Below, in pieces: positions 50,738-60,100 of a DNA stretch of 61,616 nt. The translations under genes and the position numbers were made by a program. Within the stretch, counting starts at the first letter, position 1. Every line of letters starts with the position of its first letter. The DNA comes from RGIG1959 sp964564305 (GTDB lineage: Bacteria; Bacillota; Clostridia; Oscillospirales; Acutalibacteraceae), in assembly GCA_964564305.1 (NCBI GenBank), contig CAZMAM010000004.1:1-61616 (forward strand), in the 5' to 3' direction. The notes beneath the pieces are model-generated. The model did no database searches. It saw only the letters and a list, made by a program, of their open reading frames with translations, and was not told the origin of the DNA.

Positions 50738-51615
50738 CAGTACAGGTACCTTCCTTCCGCCACTTTTTTCAGATGCTTTCCGTACGGGGATTTACCGTAT
50801 GCCTCCGCGGAACGAATCAACGTTTCCCGATCGATCCAGCCGTTGCGAAAAGCAATTTCCTCAATGGCGGAGATTTGCACACCCTGCTGTCCTTCCACAA
50901 TGCGCACAAACTGAGTGGCGTCCGCAAGCGATTCCATTGTTCCGGTATCCAGCCAGGCATAACCGCGCCCAAGCGTCACCACATTCAAATCCCCCGCCTG
51001 AAGATATATCCGGTTGAGATCGGTAATTTCCAATTCCCCGCGCGGGGAGGGCTTTACCTGTTTGGCAAACTGCGTCACCCGTGCGTCGTAAAAATACAGC
51101 CCCGTCACGCAATAATGGGATTTCGGGTGCTGCGGTTTTTCCTCAATGGAAACGGCTTTTCCGGTTTCGTCAAATTCCACCACGCCGAACCGCTGGGGAT
51201 CGTCCACATAATAACCGAAAACGGTCGCGCCCCGCGCACGGGAGGCAGCGGCTTTCAGGTGCCTGCCAAGCCCGCTTCCGTAAAAAATATTGTCCCCCAA
51301 TACCATGGCGCAGCTGTCCCCCGCGATAAACGACTCCCCAATGATAAACGCCTGCGCCAGCCCGTCCGGATGTGGCTGCTCGGCATAGGAAAGCCGAATG
51401 CCGAAACGGGAACCGTCCCCCAGAAGCGTTTGAAAATTCGGTAAATCCGATGGAGTGGAAATAATCAAAATATCCCGAATGCCCGCCAGCATCAGCGTGG
51501 AAAGCGGATAGTAAATCATCGGCTTATCGTATACCGGAAGCAATTGCTTGGACGTCACCATGGTCAGCGGATACAGCCGCGTGCCGGAACCTCCGGCCAG
51601 AACAATGCCTTTCAC
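50737..51615 (-). CDS. rfbA: Glucose-1-phosphate thymidylyltransferase
   Basis: A 292-residue nucleotidyltransferase making dTDP-glucose. GIVLAGGSGTRLYPLT is the nucleotide loop, YYPLSTLMLAGIRDILIIST follows, and GDNIFYGSGL, ISIEEKPQHPKS-like SIEEKPQHPKSHYCVTGLYF and YAWLDTGTMESL are diagnostic. Start is GTG at 51615 with GGGGGAG seven bases upstream. It opens the rfbA-D-B-C block behind three glycosyltransferases. Confidence 0.96.
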   Translation of the reverse strand: MKGIVLAGGSGTRLYPLTMVTSKQLLPVYDKPMIYYPLSTLMLAGIRDILIISTPSDLPNFQTLLGDGSRFGIRLSYAEQPHPDGLAQAFIIGESFIAGDSCAMVLGDNIFYGSGLGRHLKAAASRARGATVFGYYVDDPQRFGVVEFDETGKAVSIEEKPQHPKSHYCVTGLYFYDARVTQFAKQVKPSPRGELEITDLNRIYLQAGDLNVVTLGRGYAWLDTGTMESLADATQFVRIVEGQQGVQISAIEEIAFRNGWIDRETLIRSAEAYGKSPYGKHLKKVAEGRYLY

Positions 51616-51724
51616 CGATATTCTCCCCCTTTTTAGGCAATTTTGCGCAAAAGCCGGCAGCATACAAAACCTTTGCCGGCGGCATCGGGCGCCTCACCGC
51701 CCGTAATCTGTGCGCGGCGCCGCT

Positions 51725-52474
51725 TTAATGTATTTGGCGCCGGCGGTGCGCAATCACCAGCGAAGCGAACGCCCGGCCCCAAAGCCCGTTTCCGCAAAAA
51801 CGCCGGAAATCGGCGGCAAAAATCTGTGCGCGCAGACGCCTTGCCTGTGTATCCCGGCGATCGTTATCCGCGAATCGCTGGCCAATCACCTGATCGGTGA
51901 TGAATATCCGCACGCCGCGCGCCTTCATATCCCGCAAAAACGCGTGATCGATGTAATCGAGAAAATATCCCTCATCGTACCGGTAACCGTCGAACAGCGA
52001 AAGCGGAACGGCCATGCCGGAATTGATGCCGGTCAGCCGCTTTTCGGGCAGCAAGCGGGGGCGATCGGTTCGGGTTACCCGAAATCCCCGTATTTGGCAC
52101 GGGGAAAGCGTTCCGCGTTCGTCCTGAACAATCGGAAGGTAAATACCTTCCTCTCCGCTTTGAATCGCCCGCTGTGTCCCTTGCCAAAAACCGCCGGGCA
52201 GGGAAGTGTCGTCATCGAGCAACAACACGTGCGTCGCATCGGTATGCTCCCGCAAATAATCGATTCCGCGGTTGTACGCAACCGACAGCCCTTTATTTTC
52301 GTGCAGCGGAAGATACGCAAATCCGGCGTTTTCGCACCATTCGGCATTTTGAAAATCGCGTTCGCTGTTGTCCGCCACCAGCACCGTGCGGACATTCTGC
52401 CGCAGCAGCGCCTGAAGCGAGGCGGAATCCGCACAGCAGCGGTTGTAAATCACCGCAAGCGCGTAGAGCGTCAT
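51725..52474 (-). CDS. GT2-family glycosyltransferase (rhamnosyltransferase-like)
   Basis: A 249-residue GT-A enzyme. LYALAVIYNRCCADS opens the fold, VLVADNSERDF is the nucleotide region, LPLHENKGLSVAYNRGID is the stretch typical of RfbF/WsaF-like rhamnosyltransferases, and LLLDDDTSLPGGF gives the DxD metal site. With dTDP-rhamnose genes next door it most likely transfers rhamnose. ATG at 52474 overlaps the upstream stop. Confidence 0.85.
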   Translation of the reverse strand: MTLYALAVIYNRCCADSASLQALLRQNVRTVLVADNSERDFQNAEWCENAGFAYLPLHENKGLSVAYNRGIDYLREHTDATHVLLLDDDTSLPGGFWQGTQRAIQSGEEGIYLPIVQDERGTLSPCQIRGFRVTRTDRPRLLPEKRLTGINSGMAVPLSLFDGYRYDEGYFLDYIDHAFLRDMKARGVRIFITDQVIGQRFADNDRRDTQARRLRAQIFAADFRRFCGNGLWGRAFASLVIAHRRRQIH

Positions 52475-53187
52475 GTTCCCCACCTGTGCTTCGGGGGTCG
52501 CGAGGCAAGCGCGCAAACCATGCCCCACCGGCACCGCAGCATTTGCCCAAACGGCAGATGGCTTTGCCCGGTCAGATTGTCCGCGTGGCGGCGGTAATCC
52601 ATCAATGGCTTTTCAATCACGGTGACTTTCCCGCAGCGCTGCGCCTGCATGCCAATCCATTGGTCGTGCATCGGAATTTTCGGCGGAAAAGGCAACACCT
52701 GAGGCAGGAGTTCTCTGCGAAAAGCCATACAACAGCCGATATATCCGTTTTTCCATAAATTTCTCCAAAACCCGGTTGCAAATCCCCGCGTGCGCAAAAA
52801 AGAAGGGGCAATCTCATTTCCGTGCGCGTCTACCACCCGGGCATCGTGCAGAACCAGTACGGTTTGGGGCGCGAACGCCCCGACCACCGCATCGCGCTTT
52901 TCGGGATACCACCGGTCGTCCTGATCGCACAAAAAGATGATATCGCCCCGGCAGGCGGAAAGCGCGTTCGCCACGTTTTCCGTCACCCCGCGCCCGGGGC
53001 CGGCAAGCAGACGCACGCGACTGTCCCGGGAAGCGGCGTCCCGCAAAAATTCGACGGAACCGTCGGCGGAACCGTCGTCCGAAATCACCGCCTCATCTCC
53101 CGGCTGCAGCCGGCACAGCACAGAGGATAACTGTTCTTTTAGGTAAGGCATGCCGTTGAGAACCGTCATCGCCACCGAAACATTCAC
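52471..53187 (-). CDS. GT2-family glycosyltransferase (rhamnosyltransferase-like)
   Basis: A 238-residue GT2 enzyme: VSVAMTVLNGMPYLKEQL, AVISDDGSADGSVEFL, DIIFLCDQDDRWYPEK (metal site) and the C-terminal IPMHDQWIGMQAQ with DYRRHADNLTG are typical of streptococcal-type rhamnan transferases. The start is GTG at 53187 with GGAGG eight bases upstream, overlapping the preceding stop (GTGA). Confidence 0.87.
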   Translation of the reverse strand: MNVSVAMTVLNGMPYLKEQLSSVLCRLQPGDEAVISDDGSADGSVEFLRDAASRDSRVRLLAGPGRGVTENVANALSACRGDIIFLCDQDDRWYPEKRDAVVGAFAPQTVLVLHDARVVDAHGNEIAPSFLRTRGFATGFWRNLWKNGYIGCCMAFRRELLPQVLPFPPKIPMHDQWIGMQAQRCGKVTVIEKPLMDYRRHADNLTGQSHLPFGQMLRCRWGMVCALASRPPKHRWGT

Positions 53188-53942
53188 GCGCCGCGCCTCC
53201 ATTTTTGAAAATACCGGTGAATCGAACGCAGGTGAACATGAAGATATTTTCCGTTTTTCCCGCTTGCGCGTTCCCAGCGATGGGTCACCGCCGTTTCGGG
53301 AACCAGCACCAATTCCCCAAAAGGGGCAAGGCGCCGGGATAAATCGGCATCTTCACAGTAAAGAAAAAACCGTTCGTCAAAGCCGTGAACCGCTTTCAGC
53401 GCTTCGGTGCGCACCATCATAAAACAACCCGTGCAGGAAGTAATCGGCGTCGGCTGCGTAAAGATTTCTTTCCGCCGGGTATATTCGTCCCGCCAGCGGC
53501 GAAACACGCCGCCGAACCGCTCTAATTTGGACGCAAACATATACCGACGCTTGGGCAGCACCCGTGGGACATCCTGAACGCTTCCGTCCGGATTCAAAAT
53601 CGTCGGCGTGGCAAGCACCGCCTGCGGGTGAGCATCCAAATACGCGCTCAACACACCCAGCACATCGTCGGTAAAGGAAATATCCGGATTCATAATCACA
53701 TGGTAATCGGACGACAGCCGGGACAAAACACGGTTATGCCCCGCGCCAAACCCCGGATTATCCGGAAATGCCAGGCAGTGCACGCCCTCAAAACGGGATA
53801 CCGCCTGAACGGTGCCGTCGGAAGAAGCGTTATCCACCACATAAATCTCCGGTTTCGAGCCGTGCGACAAAAGGCTTTGCAGAGCAAAGGAAATCACTTC
53901 GGCGCTGTTATACGTCACAATGCTCACCGAAATGCTCGACAA
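53184..53942 (-). CDS. GT2-family glycosyltransferase (rhamnosyltransferase-like)
   Basis: A 252-residue GT2 enzyme: ISVSIVTYNSAEVISFAL, IYVVDNASSDGTV, NPGFGAGHNRVL and VIMNPDISF (metal site), then SCTGCFMMVRTEAL and GFDERFFLYCEDADLSRRL, which is the signature of the WbbL/RgpB-like rhamnosyltransferase subgroup. The start is TTG at 53942 with AAGGAG nine bases upstream. First gene of the rhamnose operon, just behind its promoter. Confidence 0.9.
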   Translation of the reverse strand: MSSISVSIVTYNSAEVISFALQSLLSHGSKPEIYVVDNASSDGTVQAVSRFEGVHCLAFPDNPGFGAGHNRVLSRLSSDYHVIMNPDISFTDDVLGVLSAYLDAHPQAVLATPTILNPDGSVQDVPRVLPKRRYMFASKLERFGGVFRRWRDEYTRRKEIFTQPTPITSCTGCFMMVRTEALKAVHGFDERFFLYCEDADLSRRLAPFGELVLVPETAVTHRWERASGKNGKYLHVHLRSIHRYFQKWRRGA

Positions 53943-53978
53943 TACCCATCTCTCCTTCGCTTCCCTTTTTCCGGGGAG

Positions 53979-54007
53979 AGTGTACCACATCTTCGCCAAA
54001 ATTACAA
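53979..54007 (-). promoter_or_regulatory. Sigma-A promoter of the rhamnose operon
   Basis: On the minus strand TTGTAA (54007-54002) and TACACT (53984-53979) are 17 bases apart with TGG before the -10. It lies 37 bases upstream of the TTG start. Confidence 0.72.
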
Positions 54008-54059
54008 TACCGAATGGAAATCGGGTTCACCCGAAAAAACGGAAATTTATTTGAACACA

Positions 54060-54145
54060 GCGGTGATTGCCGCTGAGAAAAAAGCACGTCAGTGAAAAAT
54101 CCGTCTGCCACATCTGAACGACAATCTTTGCGTGTATTGCCTTTG
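54060..54145 (-). repeat. Interspersed repeat, copy F
   Basis: Read on the minus strand this begins AAAGGCAATACACGCAAAG, followed by ATTGTCGTTCAGATG and GACGGATTTTTC, matching the left half of repeat copy A. The right end is missing; instead a CAGCGG/CCGCTG hairpin lies at 54060-54077. It sits in the 478-base divergent region between the rhamnose operon and mnmE. Confidence 0.6.
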
Positions 54146-54189
54146 GACAATCCGGGGCTCTCTCCGCCCCAAACCGGATGTTCGTACAA

Positions 54190-54218
54190 TTGACAAACGG
54201 GCGGAGAGAGGGTATACT
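54190..54218 (+). promoter_or_regulatory. Consensus sigma-A promoter of mnmE
   Basis: TTGACA at 54190 and TATACT at 54213 are 17 bases apart. The mnmE start is 203 bases beyond the -10, so there is a long leader. No riboswitch fold is recognised in it. This may also be the promoter feeding the BREX genes. Confidence 0.85.
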
Positions 54219-54420
54219 ATATACAGATAAATATGCGTAAACAATGTGTCAAATACCGGCCGGAAATTTGCCGAATTGCGGCTTCATTTTTTGGCTTTGT
54301 TCGTTTAATTTACAACTGCCCGAAAGCCGGCGGCGCGAAAAGCCTTGCCGCAACGGATGTGCCGAAAGGCGAGGGCGCTTCGGCCGTATGAAACCCGTCA
54401 GCACAAAGGAGCGGTGCGTT

Positions 54421-55776
54421 TTGTCCACCATTGCCGCTATCGCCACACCCGCCGGGACGGCGGGACTGGGCGTGGTACGCCTTTCCGGAGAGGACGCCGT
54501 CCCTATCGCCCAGAAAATCTTTCGCGCCGCGGACCGCTCGGCGCCCGCCGACTGGCCGGGATATACCGCGCGGTACGGACACGTATTTGATACCGAGGGC
54601 GACATCGACGACTGCGTGGCACTGGTTTTTCGCGCGCCGCACAGTTACACGGGGGAAGATGTGGCGGAGCTTTCCTGCCACGGCGGCGTTTATCTGCTGC
54701 GCCGGGTGCTTCGCGCAGCGCTCGCGTCCGGAGCGGTTATGGCCGCGCCCGGGGAATTTACCCGCCGGGCGTTTGTCAACGGAAAGATGGATCTTTCCTC
54801 CGCCGAAGCGGTAGCGGATTTAATCTCCGCCAAGGGAAAATTGGCCGCCAAATCCGCCCTTGCCGCCCGGGAAGGAGCGCTTTTTCGCGCGGTGACGCCG
54901 ATTAAAGAAACGCTTGTTTCGTTGCTCGCGCAGATTTCCGCCTATATCGATTTCCCGGACGACGACGTCCCCGACCTGCCGACGGATTCTATGCGCGGCG
55001 CTCTTCAAAGCGCCATGCGGGAATTAAACACGCTGCTGGCCACCGCCGATGCCGGGCGCATATTGCGCGAAGGGGTGAATACCGTTATCGCCGGAAGCCC
55101 GAATGTGGGCAAATCCACCCTGATGAATCTCCTTTCGGGATGCGAGAGGAGCATCGTCACCGATATTCCCGGAACCACGCGCGACATCGTTGAGGAAACG
55201 GTGCAGCTGGGGGAAGTGACCTTGCGGCTTGCGGACACCGCCGGGCTGCGCGAATCCGCAGATACGGTTGAGGCGCTCGGCGTGCAGCGGACACAATCCC
55301 GCCTTGCGCAATCGGAACTGATTATCGCGGTTTTCGACGCTTCCCGCCCGCTGAGTTCCGATGACATAGCTTTGCTTCGGGCCGTTTCGGAAAAACCCGC
55401 TGTTTTGGTGCTCAACAAAACGGATCTCTCGCAAACGGTTCCCCCGCAGCTGAATATCGGCAAACCGCTGATCCTGTTTTGCGCCAAAACCGGTGAGGGC
55501 CTGGACGCGCTGCGGGATGCCGTGGAAACCCTTTGCGGGATTTACGAACTGACGGGAAACGAACCGATGCTGGCGCACGAGCGTCAGGTCGCCGCCGCCG
55601 TAAAGGCGCGCGACGCCGTTGCCGACGCGCTCAACGCCCTGAACGCCGGCCTCGCGCAGGACGCCGCCGCCGTCTGCATACAGGACGCCCTGAGCGCCCT
55701 GCTTTCCCTGACGGGAGAAAACGTTTCCGAAGCGGTGCTGCAGGAAGTGTTTTCCCGCTTTTGCGTGGGCAAATAA
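54421..55776 (+). CDS. mnmE: tRNA modification GTPase MnmE
   Basis: A 451-residue GTPase that with MnmG modifies U34 of certain tRNAs. STIAAIATPAGTAGLGVVRL is the folate-binding N-terminus, SCHGGVYLLRRVL and FVNGKMDLSSAEAVADLI lead into the helical domain, and the G domain has GSPNVGKSTL, DTAGLRES and NKTD. The final FCVGK is the catalytic C-terminal Cys motif. TTG at 54421 gives the standard N-terminus and has AAAGGAG nine bases upstream; longer forms are not credible. mnmG, its usual neighbour, is replaced downstream by BREX genes. Confidence 0.95.
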   Translation: MSTIAAIATPAGTAGLGVVRLSGEDAVPIAQKIFRAADRSAPADWPGYTARYGHVFDTEGDIDDCVALVFRAPHSYTGEDVAELSCHGGVYLLRRVLRAALASGAVMAAPGEFTRRAFVNGKMDLSSAEAVADLISAKGKLAAKSALAAREGALFRAVTPIKETLVSLLAQISAYIDFPDDDVPDLPTDSMRGALQSAMRELNTLLATADAGRILREGVNTVIAGSPNVGKSTLMNLLSGCERSIVTDIPGTTRDIVEETVQLGEVTLRLADTAGLRESADTVEALGVQRTQSRLAQSELIIAVFDASRPLSSDDIALLRAVSEKPAVLVLNKTDLSQTVPPQLNIGKPLILFCAKTGEGLDALRDAVETLCGIYELTGNEPMLAHERQVAAAVKARDAVADALNALNAGLAQDAAAVCIQDALSALLSLTGENVSEAVLQEVFSRFCVGK

Positions 55777-55827
55777 ACCTGGCGCGGAACTTTTCGGCAC
55801 TTGATTCGACATGGAGGGAGATAAGCC

Positions 55828-56427
55828 ATGACCGGTGCGTATTCCGGCGTTTTAACCCAAGAACAGTTTTTGTTTTTTGAAATCCGCACGGTAGCCGGAC
55901 TCGTCCAAGAGGGATGGAATCGCGCGGAAATGCTCGGGAAAATTAAAGCCGACAATCTGTTTCAGTTCCCCACGGAAAGAAAAATCTCCGCTATTCTTTC
56001 GGCGTGTCTGAAGAGAATTAACGCGCTCAATTCACCAAAACTGACGTCCCTGCTGGCGCACGGCCCGGCGGAAACCGCAAAGCAGGTGAATCTCTACGCG
56101 ATGATGAAGTACAACCGAATCGTCTGGGATTTTATGACGGAAGTCGTCGCGGAAAAATTCCGCACGCAGGATTGGGAACTGAGCCGGGCAGATCTGAATG
56201 CTTTCTTTTTTGAACTTCGGGAAAAGGACGAACGCGTGGCTTTATGGAGCGAGAACACGGTCGGTAAGATTAAGCAGGTGCTCAAAAAATCGCTGGCGGA
56301 ATGCGGCTACCTCAATTCGTCAAGAGAAACGCGGCTGCAGCCGATATCCGCCGCGCCAGAACTGCAAGAGGAAATCCGCGCCAAACGGGATTTCGCGGCA
56401 CTGCCCGCGTTTAACTGTTTCGATTAA
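55828..56427 (+). CDS. brxA: BREX protein BrxA (DUF1819)
   Basis: A 199-residue protein of family DUF1819. YSGVLTQEQFLFFEIRTVA, LFQFPTERKISAILSACLKRI and RIVWDFMTEVVAEKF follow the family, which has a helical fold related to NusB-like RNA-binding proteins. In BREX systems BrxA is a small conserved component of the anti-phage complex. GGAGGGAG lies eight bases before the ATG. It starts 51 bases after mnmE on the same strand with no visible terminator between. Confidence 0.88.
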   Translation: MTGAYSGVLTQEQFLFFEIRTVAGLVQEGWNRAEMLGKIKADNLFQFPTERKISAILSACLKRINALNSPKLTSLLAHGPAETAKQVNLYAMMKYNRIVWDFMTEVVAEKFRTQDWELSRADLNAFFFELREKDERVALWSENTVGKIKQVLKKSLAECGYLNSSRETRLQPISAAPELQEEIRAKRDFAALPAFNCFD

Positions 56428-56505
56428 GGCAACACCGCATAGAAATTTTCGTTTGTGAAGCAAAGAGCGGATTTTTTCGTCGGGTGAAACAAAACCCGCA
56501 TAAAG
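56427..56505 (+). repeat. Interspersed repeat, copy B
   Basis: Begins AAGGCAACACCGCATAGAAA directly at the brxA stop, continues with TTTGTGAAGCAAAGAGCGG and a hairpin of GCGGATTTT and AAAACCCGC. It matches the left half of copy A and lacks the right inverted end. It separates brxA from brxB within the operon. Confidence 0.68.
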
Positions 56506-56535
56506 CCATAATATTACGATATGGGGGGACAGCCT

Positions 56536-57093
56536 GTGAGCGATATTGCGGCAAAATTGAGCCGGGTTTCACAAAGGCTTTCACAGGAAACTTTTTTGAA
56601 GAACAAAGGCCTTTCCAACGAAGTCGGCATTCACTTTTTCTGTTACAACGCGGCGGACGAAATCACCGTTCGGGCGTATTTCGACAGCCTGAAGAAAAAA
56701 CCGGACGTCCCGTACCGGTTAATCGAATGCGATCTCTATACCATTTTTCTGAATATCTGCGAAGAAAAGCGCATTTTGCCGAGCATTCCCCCCATGGAGG
56801 AACGCAAAGGCAAACCATATCTCTACGATCAGCTCATCAAAGCGGCAACGCCGCAGGAGTATGTGCGCAAAATGCAATACGAACCGCACCGGTACGGCGA
56901 TGTTTTGCTGATTACGGGCGTAGGGAAAGTGTACCCCTTTATGCGGGCGCATCTCATACTGGATAACATTCAGCCGGTGTTTTCGGATATTCCGATACTG
57001 ATGCTGTACCCGGGAACGTTCAACGGGCAGGATCTCAAACTGTTCGACGAAATCGCGGACGGCAATTACTACCGCGCGTTTAATCTGCTTTAA
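56536..57093 (+). CDS. brxB: BREX protein BrxB (DUF1788)
   Basis: A 185-residue protein of family DUF1788. VGIHFFCYNAADEITVRAY, IECDLYTIFLNIC, VLLITGVGKVYPFMRAHLIL and ILMLYPGTFNGQDLKLF are the conserved blocks; the last resembles the end of PglZ-associated BrxB proteins. The GTG at 56536 is preferred, with GGGGGG seven bases upstream, over ATG at 56521. Confidence 0.9.
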   Translation: MSDIAAKLSRVSQRLSQETFLKNKGLSNEVGIHFFCYNAADEITVRAYFDSLKKKPDVPYRLIECDLYTIFLNICEEKRILPSIPPMEERKGKPYLYDQLIKAATPQEYVRKMQYEPHRYGDVLLITGVGKVYPFMRAHLILDNIQPVFSDIPILMLYPGTFNGQDLKLFDEIADGNYYRAFNLL

Positions 57094-57182
57094 GCGCACC
57101 GACCCGGATTTTTTCGTTTTGTCCGCGATACGCGCGGCACATAATTTCCGGGCGGCGTAAAATGAAACACGGAGGGATTTTT

Positions 57183-60100
57183 ATGCGACTTGAGCAAATG
57201 TTTTCATCCGATATCAACCGGGAAATCAACGGCGTAGTCAAAGTCAACGATGAGCAACACATCACCCAAGAGCTGAACGAATACATCATCACGCATGAAA
57301 TTCGCCGGCATTTCAACACTTTTCTCAATCATTACGAAAAATCGCTGAACCAACCGACCGATCAAATCGGCGTGTGGATTTCCGGCTTTTTCGGAAGCGG
57401 AAAATCCCACTTCCTGAAAATTCTCTCCATCCTGCTTTCCAACCGGACCGTCGCCGGGAAAAGAGCGGTGGATTACTTCGCGGACAAATTTGACGACCCG
57501 ATGATGTTTGCCCAGTTGGAGCGGTGCGCCGCCGTGCCCACGGACGCCATCCTGTTTAACATCGACGCCAAAAGCCCCATCAACAAAGACAGCACCGCCA
57601 TCTTGCGCGTATTCGCCAAAGTTTTCTACGAATACCGCGGCTTTTACGGGGACGATTTGAAAGTGGCGCGGTTGGAACAGTTTATCGACCAATCCGGAAA
57701 GACGGAAGAATTCAGGCGGAAATTCGCGGAAATTCGCGGCACTTCCTGGGAAGTGGCGCGAAGCACTTTCGCGTTCCTGGAGGATTCTCTGGTAGATGTT
57801 CTGACCGATGTTCTCGGAATGAGCGAATCCGCCGTGCGAAACTGGTTTAACGGAACGCAAACGGAAGAACTTTCTATCGAACAGCTTGTCCGGGAAATCA
57901 AGGCTTATATCGATACCAAGGGCAGCGATTTTCGTCTGCTGTTTATGGTGGATGAAGTAGGGCAGTATATCGGCTCCGACGGCAACCTCATGCTCAATCT
58001 GCAAACCATTGTGGAAGAAATCGGATCGAAGTGCGCGGGCCGCGTTTGGGTGATGGTCACCAGCCAGGAGGCCATCGATTCGGTCACCAAAATCCAAGGC
58101 AACGATTTTTCAAAAATTCAGGGCCGGTTCAATATCCGCCTGAGCCTCTCCTCCTCTTCGGTCGACGAAGTGATTAAAAAGCGCATCCTCGCCAAGACCG
58201 ACACGGCGCAGCAGCTTCTGGCCCAAAATTACAGCAAAAACAGCGCAGTGATGAAAAATCTGTTCACCTTCACCGACGCCGTCAAGGATTTAAAAGGATA
58301 TTCCGGCGATTACGAATATGTGGACACTTACCCCTTTGTGCCGTACCAGTTCAAACTCATGCAGAACGTTCTCGCCCAAATCCGCAAGCACGGCAATTCC
58401 GGAAAGCACCTTTCCGGCGGCGAACGTTCCATGCTTTCCGCGTTTCAGGACGCCGCCGTGGCGATTGAGGACCGCGATGAAAGCGCGTTTGTCCCGTTCA
58501 GCCTGTTTTACGACACCATTGTCACTTTTCTGGAAGGGAACATTCGCCGGGTAATCGACCGCTGCCAGGCGGCGGCGGACAACCGCGACGGCATTGAGCC
58601 GTACGATGTGAGCATTTTAAAACTGCTGTATTTAATTCGCTATGTGGACGATGTGCGCGCAAACGTCGACAATATCGTCACGCTGATGACGGACGATATC
58701 CAAACGGATAAAATCGACATGCGCATTGCGGTTCAGGCCTCGCTCGACCGTCTGCGTTCCCAGAATTACATTGTGCGCAACGGGGACACCTACACCTTCC
58801 TGACCGATGACGAGCAGGATGTGGAACGGGAAATCCGAAACACGCCGGTCAACAGCGCCAATATCACCCGAAAAATTGCGGAATCTATCTTTAACAACCT
58901 GTACGCGTTCAAAAAATTCCGGTACGGCAGAACCGATTTTCCGTTTGATGCGTTTGTCGACGATACCGCCTTCGGTCAGCCGGCGGGGGGGCTGAAGCTG
59001 CGGATTCTGACCGAAATGTCCGATCTCTACCGCTCGGGGGACGAACGGCTTCGCATGCAATCCGACCACAATAACGAGGCCATTCTGGTGCTTTCCGACG
59101 TATATCCCTATTTCGACGATCTGGAGAACGCCGCGAAAATCCGGCAATATATCAAAGGCCGCAACATGGTACAGCTTCCCCAAGGGATTCGGGAAATCAT
59201 TCAGGCCAAGGAAAAACAGGCGGAGACTGCCGAAAAACGGGCCAGCCAATTTATCGAGAGAGCCATCACGGAAGGAAAAGTGTATGTCTGCGGCGACGGC
59301 CCCCGCAAAAAGGGCTCCTCCGTAAAAGAAAAAATCGACGACGCCCTTTCGGTTTTGGTCGAGACCATTTATACGAAGCTCAATTTTATCCGGCAATACG
59401 CGGACAGCGACAGCGATCTCATCCAAATTCTCAACGATCCGAACCCGCAAGCGGTCATTGAGGGGGCGGCGCAGGAGATCAATCCCGAAGCTCAGGAAGC
59501 GGTAGAGCGGTATTTAGAGCTTCAGGCCGCACGGATGCTCCCCACTTCCATGGGAGATATTCAGCGGCGGTTTTCGGGCGTTCCGTACGGATGGCGGGAA
59601 ATCGATATTGCCGCCGTGACGGCCCGGCTTATCGCCAAACGCAAAGTCACCGTACGCTACGCGGGCAACACGGTTCAGCCCACGGACAGCCGTCTTCCGG
59701 ATCTTTTGAGAAGAAAATCCGAAATCGATAAAACCACCGTAATCCGGCGCGTGGCGATTCCCGCTTCCCTTATCAAAGACGCCCGCGAAGTGCTGAAAGA
59801 GTTTCTCGGCACCATGGATGTTCCGATGGATGAAGACGGGCTAATCTCCTTTGTGCTCGACCGGTTCACCGAAGCCCAAAACCGCCTGCAAACGCTGCTG
59901 GACACCGAATACCGCACGCCGAAATACCCGGATAAAGCGCTGGTGGAACAGGGCGTTGCCCTTTGCGATGAAATTCTCTTTCAGAAAAAAGACAATACGG
60001 CGCTGCTGAAGAAAACCGTTGAACTCCGGGACGATTTACAGGCGTTTCGGGAAGACGCGGAAAATTTGCGCTCGTTTTTCGGAACACAAAAACCCGTTTT

